A DNA stretch of 64,000 nucleotides from Clostridium guangxiense (GTDB lineage Bacteria; Bacillota; Clostridia; Clostridiales; Clostridiaceae). Position numbers and translations under genes: made by a program. Positions 28,453 to 37,640 of this stretch are shown piece after piece. The stretch lies in contig NZ_JAJNKE010000004.1 of NCBI RefSeq assembly GCF_021043395.1, positions 149,189 through 213,188 of the forward strand, read 5' to 3'. Below the pieces are notes generated by a model. That model was not told where the DNA came from and did not search any database. It saw nothing but the letters and a program-made list of their open reading frames with translations. Every line of letters starts with the position of its first letter. Within the stretch, counting starts at the first letter, position 1.

Positions 28453-28704
28453 TCAATCCCTATTTTCAAATAAGTTATCTCCATCTAAGAGTATTACATC
28501 TACCCCTATAACTTTTATTTTATCCCATCCTATTTCTATATCATCACTTTTGGAAAACCAATGTGAACTTTTAGAATTTGGAATTGTTAAAGATAGAACT
28601 TTATAATTTTCAGTATCAACTTTTAAATCCTTTATAAAGCCAAGCTTTGTTCCAGTATTTATATCTATAAGCTCCATTGATTTTAAACCATTCAAAGAAT
28701 GCAT
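28453..28704 (-). CDS. PRC-barrel sporulation-type protein (YlmC/YmxH family)
   Basis: An 83-residue single PRC-barrel domain (MELIDINTGTKLGFIKDL, then a second strand set ending WDKIKVIGVDVILL). YlmC/YmxH proteins are small sporulation-associated proteins of unknown biochemical role. GGAGGGAG precedes the ATG. It follows sigG, as ylmC follows the sigE-sigG region in Bacillus, which supports the family call. Confidence 0.85.
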   Translation of the reverse strand: MHSLNGLKSMELIDINTGTKLGFIKDLKVDTENYKVLSLTIPNSKSSHWFSKSDDIEIGWDKIKVIGVDVILLDGDNLFENRD

Positions 28705-28789
28705 ATAGCTCCCTCCAAAAAAATTAATTTATACATTATATGAATCTCAAACGTAAATTAGACTTATGAGCATGCACCTTCTAACGGAA

Positions 28790-28838
28790 ATAATAAAAAG
28801 TAATAGTTTTGAATTATCAACTATTACTTTTTATTATG
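28790..28838 (-). terminator. Terminator after sigG
   Basis: AAAAAGTAATAGTT / AACTATTACTTTTT stem with a short A/T loop just past the sigG stop, with a T-rich tail on the minus strand. Confidence 0.8.
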
Positions 28839-28844
28839 ATTAAA

Positions 28845-29618
28845 TTAAACATATTTCCTCATATGCTTTAGCGCAGTTTTTTCAAGTCTGGAGACCTGAG
28901 CCTGAGAAATCCCTATTTCATCCGCAACCTCCATTTGAGTTCTTCCATCGAAAAAACGCATATTGAGTATCATTTTTTCTCTACTGCTCAATTTTTTCAT
29001 AGCTTCCTTAATAGATATGTCCTGAACCCAAGTTTGATCATGACTTTTATTGTCACTTATCTGATCCATAACATATATTGCATCTCCATCATCGTGATAT
29101 ATTGGTTCATATAGTGACATTGGTTCTTGTATAGCATCTAGTGCAAATATTACTTCTTCCCTTGGCACCTTGAGCTCCTTTGCAATTTGAGATACAGTTG
29201 GTTCTTTATTATTTTTTGCTACAAATTTATCTCTTACTTGAAGAGCTCTATATGCAATATCCCTAAGTGATCTGCTTACCCTTATTGAATTATTATCTCT
29301 TAAATACCTTCTTATTTCACCTATGATCATAGGAACTGCATATGTCGAAAACTTTACATTTTGACTCAAATCAAAATTGTCTATTGACTTTATAAGCCCT
29401 ATACAGCCAACTTGAAATAAATCATCAGCATTTTCACCCCTATTATTAAATCTTTGTATTACACTTAACACTAATCTCAAATTTCCCTTGATGAACTTTT
29501 CTCTTGAACTCTCATTGCCATTTCTCATACTTATCAAAAGTTCCCGCATTTCCTTCTCCTTTAAAACAGGAAGTTTTGATGTATTAACTCCACATATTTC
29601 CACCTTATTTATAATCAC
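28845..29618 (-). CDS. sigG: Forespore sigma factor G
   Basis: RNA polymerase sigma factor for late forespore genes. The 257-residue protein has region 2 with GNLRLVLSVIQRF, ADDLFQVGCIGLIKSIDNFD and FSTYAVPMIIGEIRRYLRD, and region 4 with the helix-turn-helix TQMEVADEIGISQAQVSRLE. The N-terminus KVEICGVNTSKLPVL matches sigma-G rather than sigma-F. The start is a GTG with AAGGGG 8 nt upstream. A sigma-F type promoter lies just before the gene. Confidence 0.96.
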   Translation of the reverse strand: MIINKVEICGVNTSKLPVLKEKEMRELLISMRNGNESSREKFIKGNLRLVLSVIQRFNNRGENADDLFQVGCIGLIKSIDNFDLSQNVKFSTYAVPMIIGEIRRYLRDNNSIRVSRSLRDIAYRALQVRDKFVAKNNKEPTVSQIAKELKVPREEVIFALDAIQEPMSLYEPIYHDDGDAIYVMDQISDNKSHDQTWVQDISIKEAMKKLSSREKMILNMRFFDGRTQMEVADEIGISQAQVSRLEKTALKHMRKYV

Positions 29619-29649
29619 TTTATCAGCCCCTTCGGAATAATAGCATTAA

Positions 29650-29679
29650 AATTATTCCCCTTAAAAACTGATTTTATAC
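29650..29679 (-). promoter_or_regulatory. Sigma-F/G-type promoter for sigG
   Basis: Minus-strand GTATA (29679-29675), a 15-bp spacer, then GGGAATAATT (29659-29650). This fits the known sigma-F/sigma-G pattern GYWTA and GGnnAnAnTW. It lies between sigE and sigG, matching forespore activation of sigG by sigma-F in Bacillus. Confidence 0.6.
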
Positions 29680-29689
29680 GATAGACAGC

Positions 29690-30397
29690 CTATAGCATTT
29701 TATTTATCTCTCGCTTTAAACGTTTAATTATTCTTTTCTCAAGCCTTGAAATATATGACTGAGAAATGCCTAACATGTCTGCAACCTCCTTCTGAGTTTT
29801 TTCACCATAACCCGTAAGACCATATCTTAATTCAACTATCTCCTTCTCTCTGCTATTTAATTTTTGAAGAGCTACTACAAGAAGTTGCTTATCCACTTCA
29901 TCTTCAATGAAATTATACACACAATCGTTATCTGTACCTAATATATCCGATAACAATAATTCATTTCCATCCCAATCTACATTTAATGGTTCATAAAAAG
30001 ATATTTCAGATTTCACCTTGCTGTTTCTTCTAAGATACATAAGTATTTCATTTTCTATACATCTTGATGCATATGTAGCTAATTTGATTTTTTTCCTTGG
30101 ATCAAAAGTGTTTACGGCTTTAATTAATCCTATAGTTCCTACTGATATTAAATCTTCAACTCCAACACCGGTGTTTTCAAACTTCCTAGCAATATACACA
30201 ACAAGCCTTAAATTTCTCTCTATTAAAATTGACCTTACACTTTCATCACCTTCAATTAGTCTATTTACTAAATCATCTTCTTCATCTTTTGACAATGGAG
30301 GAGGAAGAGCATCATTTCCACCTATATAATAAAGTTTTCCCGAAAATAATTTAATTTTGCTTAATAACCTATTTATCAATACTAATAATCGCCTCAT
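29690..30397 (-). CDS. sigE: Mother-cell sigma factor E (pro-form)
   Basis: Early mother-cell sporulation sigma factor made as an inactive precursor. The 235-residue product has a basic/hydrophobic pro-sequence (about residues 1-25) leading into YYIGG and [12 protein letters not shown], nearly the same as Bacillus pro-sigma-E, then region 2 ([35 protein letters not shown]) and region 4 ([20 protein letters not shown]). ATG 30397 is chosen because GGAGGGG is 4-5 nt upstream. The protease gene spoIIGA is 13 bp upstream. Confidence 0.96.
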   Translation of the reverse strand: MRRLLVLINRLLSKIKLFSGKLYYIGGNDALPPPLSKDEEDDLVNRLIEGDESVRSILIERNLRLVVYIARKFENTGVGVEDLISVGTIGLIKAVNTFDPRKKIKLATYASRCIENEILMYLRRNSKVKSEISFYEPLNVDWDGNELLLSDILGTDNDCVYNFIEDEVDKQLLVVALQKLNSREKEIVELRYGLTGYGEKTQKEVADMLGISQSYISRLEKRIIKRLKREINKML

Positions 30398-30410
30398 AAA
30401 ACCCCTCCAT

Positions 30411-31211
30411 TCATATACATCCTCTAGGCAAAAGTGCTGTATAGTCATTATATTCACTTAATTTATTATCACTTAAAGCTATTATCATATCCTTATTTTT
30501 TATTTTGTTTCCCACATATATTTTTACATAGGATGGCTTAAAAGCCTCCAAGTTTCCAATCTTACCATTTACAACTTTATATTTTATGTAATATTTGTAC
30601 CTATCATCTACTACAATATTATCTAATGAATTTCTTTCAATAATCATTACTGGAAGATTAGTTACTGGTTCTCTTAATTCATTTCCAGTATCTAAAAATG
30701 CTTTTACAAATTTTTTGGTATTATCTACGCCAATCTCAACAGAATATATTAAATTGTATATATCCTTCCTATCCTTTACAAAAGTAATTATTCTAAATAT
30801 GAGCATATACAAAATCATTATCCCAATTATCAGATATCTATAAGATATATTTTTAAAATTAAAATCAAAAAATGTAAATTGTGACTGTGAAAAATCTAGA
30901 AACATACATATACCTGCTAAAGTCATTGAGTAAATTATAAGTATAGCTAAAGCTTTTATATTAAACAATATGTTTTTACTTCTAAACGTAATATAAATCA
31001 TAATCTCAGCAGCAATTATTTTAAATGCAAAACCAGATAAAAATCTAATTTTAGGAAAAATCAATGTACAAATATATAGGCCGCCTATTGTTCCTGCTAT
31101 AAATAAATATCTAAATTTAACTTTTTTCATTAGTGTTTGAGATGTTATGTAAAGCAAAAATGTATTTACAATGGCATTTTCAATTATCAGTACATCAAGG
31201 TATATTACCAA
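30411..31211 (-). CDS. spoIIGA: Sigma-E processing aspartic protease SpoIIGA
   Basis: Membrane protease at the sporulation septum that cuts the pro-sequence off pro-sigma-E after a SpoIIR signal. The 266-residue protein has five hydrophobic segments (about 5-150) and a cytoplasmic domain with the catalytic motif [12 protein letters not shown]. The start is a TTG at 31211, with AGAGGTGA about 6 nt upstream; the next in-frame Met is inside the first membrane region. It immediately precedes sigE, as in other endospore formers. Confidence 0.95.
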   Translation of the reverse strand: MVIYLDVLIIENAIVNTFLLYITSQTLMKKVKFRYLFIAGTIGGLYICTLIFPKIRFLSGFAFKIIAAEIMIYITFRSKNILFNIKALAILIIYSMTLAGICMFLDFSQSQFTFFDFNFKNISYRYLIIGIMILYMLIFRIITFVKDRKDIYNLIYSVEIGVDNTKKFVKAFLDTGNELREPVTNLPVMIIERNSLDNIVVDDRYKYYIKYKVVNGKIGNLEAFKPSYVKIYVGNKIKNKDMIIALSDNKLSEYNDYTALLPRGCI

Positions 31212-31447
31212 TGCTACTCACCTCTTTTATGATAATTATATTACTAACATCTTCAAAATTTTGTCATTTTATATTAATTGAATAATTTTTTTAATTCTTA
31301 ATTTTTGATAATAAGTTTTTTATAATGCTATATAATATCTTTTTTATGGATAATCTGCCCTGAATATAAAAATGAACTAAAAATATTGGGTATTATATGA
31401 TTAGTGAGAGTAGAAAATAAGAATGGCATTTTAGTTAAATAATTATA

Positions 31448-31478
31448 AAAAAAAGTGCCTATAAAAGCACTTTTTAAA
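31448..31478 (-). terminator. Terminator at the ftsZ 3' end
   Basis: AAAAAGTGC / GCACTTTTT stem with an 8-nt loop and a T run on the minus strand; the upstream arm overlaps the ftsZ stop codon. Confidence 0.85.
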
Positions 31479-32592
31479 ATCTATTTTTATTATGTTGTCT
31501 TCTTAAAAAAGCAGGTATATCAAGATCATCCTTTTTTACAGTAAATGAACCCGTATTGTCTAAAGCACTAGCAGCTTCATCTTCTGGCTTGTTAGCTGAT
31601 GAAACTATATTTTCATCTTCATCTTTTTGTTCCTCTTTATCATTTTCAAATCCTGTTGCTATTACTGTTATTCTTATTTCGTCTTTTAAATTTTCATCTA
31701 TTACAGCACCAAATATTATATTAGCATCTGGATCTGCTGCTTCTTGCACTACCTGGGCTGCTTCGTTTATTTCAAGAAGACCAAGATCTGCCCCACCAGT
31801 AACATTTAGAAGAACACCAGTAGCCCCAACAATTGAAGTTTCCAAAAGAGGACTTGATATTGCTTGTTTCGCTGCATCAGCTGCTCTTGTATCTCCTGCC
31901 CCTCTTCCAACACCCATATGCGCAAGACCTTTATCAATCATAACAGTTCTTACATCTGCAAAATCTAAATTTACAAGTCCTGGAATAGTGATCAAATCAG
32001 AAATACCTTGAACACCTTGTCTTAAAACATCATCTGCAAGTTTAAATGCTTCAACAAGTGTAGTTTTTTTATCTACAATAGCAAGCAATCTTTCATTAGG
32101 AATAGTTACAAGTGTATCCACTCCCTCTTTTAAGTTTTTGATTCCTGCTTCAGCATGAAGCATTCTTTTTCTGCCTTCAAATGGGAAAGGCTTTGTAACT
32201 ACACCTACAGTTAAAATCCCCATAGATTTTGCAACTTCCGCAACAACTGGAGCTGCACCTGTTCCTGTACCGCCTCCCATACCAGCTGTTATAAATACCA
32301 TATCCGCGCCCTTTATAGCTTGGGCAATTTCATCTTTACTTTCTTCTGCTGCCTTTTTACCAATTTCCGGATTCGCCCCTGCACCTAAACCTTTAGTAAG
32401 TTTATCACCTATTTGTATTTTTTGTGAAGCTTTAGAAAGAGCTAAAGCCTGCTTGTCCGTATTTATTGCAATAAATTCTACATTTTTAAGTCCTTCTACA
32501 ATCATTCTGTTTACGGCATTATTTCCACCACCGCCGCAACCTATTACCTTTATCTGAGCAAATTGCTGAACATCAACATCAAAATCAAGCAC
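31474..32592 (-). CDS. ftsZ: Cell-division protein FtsZ
   Basis: Tubulin-like GTPase that assembles the division ring. The 372-residue protein has [13 protein letters not shown], the signature [13 protein letters not shown], the T7 loop region [16 protein letters not shown], a variable linker rich in Asp/Glu, and the C-terminal membrane-adaptor peptide DIPAFLRR. The start is the GTG at 32592 with GGGAGG 7 nt upstream; the longer frame runs into ftsA. It is 16 bp downstream of ftsA. Confidence 0.98.
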   Translation of the reverse strand: MLDFDVDVQQFAQIKVIGCGGGGNNAVNRMIVEGLKNVEFIAINTDKQALALSKASQKIQIGDKLTKGLGAGANPEIGKKAAEESKDEIAQAIKGADMVFITAGMGGGTGTGAAPVVAEVAKSMGILTVGVVTKPFPFEGRKRMLHAEAGIKNLKEGVDTLVTIPNERLLAIVDKKTTLVEAFKLADDVLRQGVQGISDLITIPGLVNLDFADVRTVMIDKGLAHMGVGRGAGDTRAADAAKQAISSPLLETSIVGATGVLLNVTGGADLGLLEINEAAQVVQEAADPDANIIFGAVIDENLKDEIRITVIATGFENDKEEQKDEDENIVSSANKPEDEAASALDNTGSFTVKKDDLDIPAFLRRQHNKNRF

Positions 32593-32608
32593 AATAATAC
32601 CTCCCTCA

Positions 32609-33868
32609 TTAGAAAAGATCTGTAAAAAAATCCTTAACCCTTGAAAAAACATTTATATTTTCCTGGCTTTTTTTACTGCTTTTATTCCATATACTTTTTA
32701 TTTCATCTTCATTGCTAAAACTTGAAAAATCATCATTTTCAATATTCACACTATTGCATATATCATATGTAATGCCTACCGCACCTGCATACATTGGATT
32801 AGACGCTCCTACATAATTAGGTGAACCTATTTCTACACTTTTGCCTAAAATATTATTACCAAGCTCATCTGCTCCTCTTATTAACGCTATACCACCACCA
32901 ACTATTACCACATTTGATATTTCATTGTAGTATCCACTATCAACTATTTTCTTTTTTATAAACTCATATAATTCTTCTACTCTTGACTTTATTATTAGTT
33001 TTAAAAATTTACAATCAACACTAGTAACTTCATTATTGGATAATTTTACACTGACCTTTTCAGCATATCCGGAATTACCATTCCTTATATCTGCAAACTT
33101 GAACTTTAATTTTTCCGCCTCGTTAAACGGTATTTTTAGTCCAATTGAAATGTCATTAGTTATATTGTTACCGCCTAAAGGAATAAAATCTTCATAACAA
33201 ATATTATCATTTTTTATAATAGTTATGTCTATTGTTTCTGCTCCAACGTCTATTAAGGCACATCCAAGTTCTCTATCTTCTGATGATAATACAACATTTG
33301 AAACAACTTTAGGTGCAAAACAAATCCCTTTCACATTATATCCAGCTTTAGCTACACTCTTTATAAAATTATTTACAATTGCAGATTGCGCCGTAATAAC
33401 ATGAACATCAGCCTCTAATCTCATTCCACTCATTCCAATAGGATCCTTAATGTTATCATATCCATCAACAATAAACTGCTGAGGTTCAACTCCTATAATT
33501 TCATTGTTTGCTGGCACAGATATAAGCTTAGCAGATTCCAAAAGCCTTTCAACATCCTTATTTTTTATTTCTCTGTCATCTGACGAAACGGCAATTACAG
33601 CCTTGTTATGTACCAATCCACATATACTTCCTGGAAGCGATATATAGATATTGTCTATCGTAATATCAATTATCATTTGTAATTTTTCAATACACTCTCT
33701 TATTGATTCAGCAGTTTTATCTATATTAACAATAATTGATTTCTTCAATCCCTTACAATCGGAAGAAGTTATTCCAAGTATTTCAATTGTCCCTCTTTTT
33801 GTAATTTTTCCTGCTGCTGCACAAATTTTTGATGATCCTATGTCTAAACCTACAATGTAACTATCCAT
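32609..33868 (-). CDS. ftsA: Cell-division protein FtsA
   Basis: Actin-fold ATPase tethering FtsZ to the membrane. The 419-residue protein has phosphate-1 [12 protein letters not shown], an SHS2 insertion, phosphate-2 [13 protein letters not shown], and adenosine motif [17 protein letters not shown]. The C-terminal amphipathic end [13 protein letters not shown] fits the FtsA membrane-targeting helix. GGGAGGG precedes ATG 33868. It is cotranscribed with ftsZ. Confidence 0.94.
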   Translation of the reverse strand: MDSYIVGLDIGSSKICAAAGKITKRGTIEILGITSSDCKGLKKSIIVNIDKTAESIRECIEKLQMIIDITIDNIYISLPGSICGLVHNKAVIAVSSDDREIKNKDVERLLESAKLISVPANNEIIGVEPQQFIVDGYDNIKDPIGMSGMRLEADVHVITAQSAIVNNFIKSVAKAGYNVKGICFAPKVVSNVVLSSEDRELGCALIDVGAETIDITIIKNDNICYEDFIPLGGNNITNDISIGLKIPFNEAEKLKFKFADIRNGNSGYAEKVSVKLSNNEVTSVDCKFLKLIIKSRVEELYEFIKKKIVDSGYYNEISNVVIVGGGIALIRGADELGNNILGKSVEIGSPNYVGASNPMYAGAVGITYDICNSVNIENDDFSSFSNEDEIKSIWNKSSKKSQENINVFSRVKDFFTDLF

Positions 33869-34094
33869 TTACTTCCCTCCCTCTATGAGAACTCACATGT
33901 AGGAGAATATGCTTAAGATTTAACATATTTTGTATGAAAATCCCCTTAAATATTAATTTATTTCAACTTAATATTTAATTAATAATTTAAATTCCCTATA
34001 TTAAATTATATTCAACATAAATACAAATTTTCCTTTAATAATTTTAATAAAAATATAAGTCTGCTTAAACAGCATATATAATTATAGTATATAC

Positions 34095-34124
34095 AAAAAA
34101 TAAGAGATATACAAGATATCTCTT
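34095..34124 (-). terminator. Terminator after the glycosyltransferase
   Basis: AAGAGATAT / ATATCTCTT stem with a short loop and the tail ATTTTTTG on the minus strand, about 30 bp after the stop. Confidence 0.8.
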
Positions 34125-34155
34125 CTAATTTTTATCATGATTATATAAAATATTC

Positions 34156-35433
34156 TTAATTAACCTTTTCCAGTTCAGATATATCTACACTTCTTGTATG
34201 TACTGTATGATTCCATTTTTTGTCATTTTTATTAACAATTCCAATTAAAGCAATTGGTGCCCATGTCAATAAATAAATAGGATAAAATATTACATAGTAT
34301 ATTAGTATTTTAAAATTTAATTTTTTATCTATAAGTATTATTAAAGGTGTATACAAATACTGAGCTACAGCAATGATAATGGCACAAATTTTAAACAGAT
34401 TAAAATCTATATATAATCCTACAGAGCTAATCATATACACAAAGTCAGAAACTTGTGATAATAACTGTGAAAAATTCAATATTGTAGCCACTCCTAAAAG
34501 TACCGTAATAATAGGTTGAATTGTATATATTGCGCAATCAAAAGCTGTAAAACTCCTCTTTAAAATAGCTCTTTTCATAAGTTTAAAGAAGTATCTACTA
34601 TAAACATCTGCAAATCCCTGCATCCATCTCTTTCTTTGATTCCAAGACTGCTTTAATTTTAATGGTTTCTCATCATATACAATGGCGTCATGTGCCCAAC
34701 CAACCTTATAGCCATTCAATATAAGTTTACACGTAAACTCTAAATCCTCTGTTAGACAAGTTGCTCCCCATCCAAGGTTCCTTAAAATCTCAACATCAAT
34801 ACAAAGACCTGTTCCTCCTAATTGAGCTGAAAGTCCTAGATTAGTTTTTGCTAATTGAACCATTCTGTCAGTTGACCAAAAAGCTATTGAATAACTTCCA
34901 GTAATCCATGAATCAACTGGATTTTTACTATCAAGATATCCTTGAACAACCTTATACCCTTCACATAACTTTTTATTCATCTCATTCAAAAAATTTCTAG
35001 AGGCCAAATTGTCCGCATCGAATATTATAACTGCATCATACTTCTTATCCATTTTAAATATTTTACCAAACATCCACTCTAATGCATAACCCTTACCACG
35101 TTTTTCCTTATCTTTTCTTTCGTACACAATAGCTCCCTTTTCACTAGCTCTCATTGTTGTATTGTCATTAGAGTTGTCAGAAATAACATATATATCATAT
35201 AATTCCTTAGGATAATCTAATTTATTAAGACTATCAACCATTTCACCAATTACAGCTTCTTCATTGTGTGCAGCAACTATGATTGCAAATCTCTTTTCTG
35301 GTTTAAACTTTTTGTTATCTTTTTTTCTATAGAGTCCAAAAAAGGATATAAACAAATAATATATAGCGATAATTAAAACTGTATCCATAAATACACGTGA
35401 AATTCCATGTATTATGGTATTTACTATGTTCAC
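34156..35433 (-). CDS. Membrane family-2 glycosyltransferase (processive type)
   Basis: A 425-residue membrane enzyme probably extending a cell-surface polysaccharide. It has an N-terminal membrane segment (about 10-33), a GT-A catalytic domain with VAAHNEEAVIGEMVDSL, the metal-binding FDADN, acceptor-side TEDLEF and the processivity motif WNQRKRWMQGF, then several membrane helices (about 285-400). These features match poly-N-acetylglucosamine or cellulose-type synthases, but the sugar cannot be read from sequence. The start is GTG with a GGGGGG site upstream. It appears to be a single-gene transcript. Confidence 0.85.
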   Translation of the reverse strand: MNIVNTIIHGISRVFMDTVLIIAIYYLFISFFGLYRKKDNKKFKPEKRFAIIVAAHNEEAVIGEMVDSLNKLDYPKELYDIYVISDNSNDNTTMRASEKGAIVYERKDKEKRGKGYALEWMFGKIFKMDKKYDAVIIFDADNLASRNFLNEMNKKLCEGYKVVQGYLDSKNPVDSWITGSYSIAFWSTDRMVQLAKTNLGLSAQLGGTGLCIDVEILRNLGWGATCLTEDLEFTCKLILNGYKVGWAHDAIVYDEKPLKLKQSWNQRKRWMQGFADVYSRYFFKLMKRAILKRSFTAFDCAIYTIQPIITVLLGVATILNFSQLLSQVSDFVYMISSVGLYIDFNLFKICAIIIAVAQYLYTPLIILIDKKLNFKILIYYVIFYPIYLLTWAPIALIGIVNKNDKKWNHTVHTRSVDISELEKVN

Positions 35434-35530
35434 TATGTATCCCCCCTAGTCAAAAATATTTTAGCACAAATATGCGTTAAATACTATACTTTTGATGATT
35501 TTATAACATTTTATTGGAAATACGAGTTTT

Positions 35531-35556
35531 AAAAGCTCTGAAAATTCAGAGCTTTT
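35531..35556 (-). terminator. Terminator after pilT
   Basis: Perfect 12-bp stem AAAAGCTCTGAA / TTCAGAGCTTTT with a 2-nt loop, about 60 bp beyond the pilT stop and before the glycosyltransferase start. It would work in either direction because T runs flank it on both strands. Confidence 0.8.
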
Positions 35557-35616
35557 GTTTTTAATTCAATATTATGATTTTCCATTTTAATAAAATATAT
35601 ACATAATTTTAAAAAA

Positions 35617-36675
35617 CTATAAAACCAACATTTTTGTCATAAATTCTCTATCAACGCATGAAGCTATAGCAACATCATATGAAATAATTCCTTGCTTATA
35701 TAAATCCTCAATAGACATGTCCATTGTTTTCATTCCATATTTAGATCCTGTTTGTACTAATGACTGAATTTGATGAGTTTTTCCTTCCCTTATAAGGTTC
35801 TGTATTCCTGGAGTAGCAGTCATTATTTCAAGTGCAGCAACTCTACCCTTTCCATCTTTTTTTGAAAGAAGTTGTTGAGATATAATTCCCTGCAGTACTC
35901 CTGAAAGTTGAATCTTTATTTGCTGCTGTTGATGATCTGGAAAAACATCTACAATTCTATCTATTGTTTTTGCAGCTCCTATAGTATGAAGCGTTGAAAG
36001 CACCAAATGCCCTGTTTCGGCTGCTGTAATAGCTGTAGATATAGTTTCAAGATCTCTCATTTCTCCAATTAATATAACATCTGGGTCCTCTCTTAAAATA
36101 GATTTTAAAGCATCCTTATAAGAAGAACAATCTTTTCCTATTTCCCTTTGATTTATTATACTTTTATTGTGTTTATGTACATACTCTATTGGATCCTCTA
36201 AAGTAATAATATGTTCAGATCTAGTTTCATTTATCTCATTAATCATAGACGCAAGAGTTGTACTTTTACCAGAACCTGTTGGTCCTGTTACAAGTATAAG
36301 TCCCCTTTTATTTTCTAATAAATCTTTTATAACCATAGGAAGATTAAGTTCTTTAAGTGATGGAATTTTTAATTCAACAACCCTTATTGCTATTGCATCG
36401 CTACCCCTTTGTCTATACACATTTACTCTAAAACGTCCAACTCCAGAAATTGAATAAGATTTATCATATTCCCCTATTTTTAAATATTTTTCGTAATCAT
36501 CATCCAGTATCTTTTTAGCATATTTACTACTGTCCTCAGGCAAAATTATTTCTTCTTTATTTAAAATGTTTAATTTACCATTTATTCTTAAAATTGGTGG
36601 CAACCCAACTGTAATATGTAAATCGGAAGCTTTTTTTTCTACGGTTAATTTCAATAATTCATTAAGTGTCTTCAA
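35617..36675 (-). CDS. pilT: Twitching-motility ATPase PilT
   Basis: Hexameric retraction ATPase of type IV pili. The 352-residue protein has the PilT N-terminal segment ASDLHITVGLPP, Walker A VTGPTGSGKST, the Asp box, Walker B ILIGEMRDLETI, the His box LSTLHT, and a LIREGKTHQI segment near the C-terminus that resembles the PilT AIRNLIRE motif. The start is TTG 36675 with GGGAGG 7 nt upstream; a longer frame would cross that site. No other pilus genes are in the window, so partners must be elsewhere. It follows sigK. Confidence 0.94.
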   Translation of the reverse strand: MKTLNELLKLTVEKKASDLHITVGLPPILRINGKLNILNKEEIILPEDSSKYAKKILDDDYEKYLKIGEYDKSYSISGVGRFRVNVYRQRGSDAIAIRVVELKIPSLKELNLPMVIKDLLENKRGLILVTGPTGSGKSTTLASMINEINETRSEHIITLEDPIEYVHKHNKSIINQREIGKDCSSYKDALKSILREDPDVILIGEMRDLETISTAITAAETGHLVLSTLHTIGAAKTIDRIVDVFPDHQQQQIKIQLSGVLQGIISQQLLSKKDGKGRVAALEIMTATPGIQNLIREGKTHQIQSLVQTGSKYGMKTMDMSIEDLYKQGIISYDVAIASCVDREFMTKMLVL

Positions 36676-36838
36676 TGCTATTCCTCCCTCGTATATCATT
36701 TATATAATATATAATATGGTCATTTTTACATGAGGTACTTTTTTATGCTAGTTTTAACTGTAATTATACTACATTTTAATTTTAATTAAAATAGAAAGAT
36801 TTATTCCTTTGTATTTTAAAATCCACCTTATATGTTAG

Positions 36839-37552
36839 TTATTTGTTATATTTTGCAACATTATTGTCAAGTTGTTTACACAACTTTTTTAGTGCTCTTT
36901 TCTCTATTCTTGATACATACGATCTTGATATACCCAAAATTTTAGCAATTTCTCTTTGATTTTTAGGCTTTCCATCACCAAGTCCATATCGCATCTTTAT
37001 TATAATCTTTTCTCTTCCTTTAAGTGAATTTTCAATTTCTATATACAGTTTACTTATTTGTATCCTATTTTCAACAATTTCAATAACCGAATCCTCATCA
37101 CTGCTTAATATATCCATAAGAGATATTTCATTGCCCTCCTTGTCAACTCCTATTGGGTCCTGCAGATACACTTCATTTTTTATCTTCTTGTTATTTCTTA
37201 TAAGCATCAATATCTCATTTTCGATACATCTTGCAGCATAAGTAGCAAGCCTTGTGCCTTTTAAGCTATTATAGGAATCTATTGCCTTTATAAGTCCTAT
37301 AGTACCTATTGATATTAAATCATCAACTTCTTTTCCGTAATAGGAATATTTTTTTACAATATGAGCAACTAATCTTAAATTCCTTTCAATAAGTACACTT
37401 TTTGCTTGAGGATTACCTTCTTCTAATTTTTTAATATACTCTTTTTCTTCACTTTCAGTTAAAGGTTTAGGAAACGATGTTCCATTGCCAATGTACGCCG
37501 TAAAAAAAGACATTCCACCCATTATATTTAATAAATAATATATTGATAACAA
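36839..37552 (-). CDS. sigK: Late mother-cell sigma factor K (intact gene)
   Basis: Sporulation sigma factor. The 237-residue protein starts with a hydrophobic stretch (about 1-20) like a pro-sigma-K leader, then region 2 ([38 protein letters not shown]) and region 4 ([20 protein letters not shown]). The HIVKKY and [12 protein letters not shown] segments distinguish sigma-K from sigma-E. The start is a TTG with AGGAGG 7 nt upstream. The gene is continuous, so there is no skin-type phage insertion here. Confidence 0.94.
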   Translation of the reverse strand: MLSIYYLLNIMGGMSFFTAYIGNGTSFPKPLTESEEKEYIKKLEEGNPQAKSVLIERNLRLVAHIVKKYSYYGKEVDDLISIGTIGLIKAIDSYNSLKGTRLATYAARCIENEILMLIRNNKKIKNEVYLQDPIGVDKEGNEISLMDILSSDEDSVIEIVENRIQISKLYIEIENSLKGREKIIIKMRYGLGDGKPKNQREIAKILGISRSYVSRIEKRALKKLCKQLDNNVAKYNK

Positions 37553-37640
37553 AGGTTTTCCTCCTAATAGTGCTTATTAATATATTATTTAAATAGCTTG
37601 TATAATGTTCCTAAAAAACAAATATTTTTTTAAATAGTTT

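Noticed and set aside
31230..31270. Spo0A box upstream of spoIIGA
   Set aside because: TGACAAAA-like sequence is present but departs from TGNCGAA at key positions in an AT-rich stretch.
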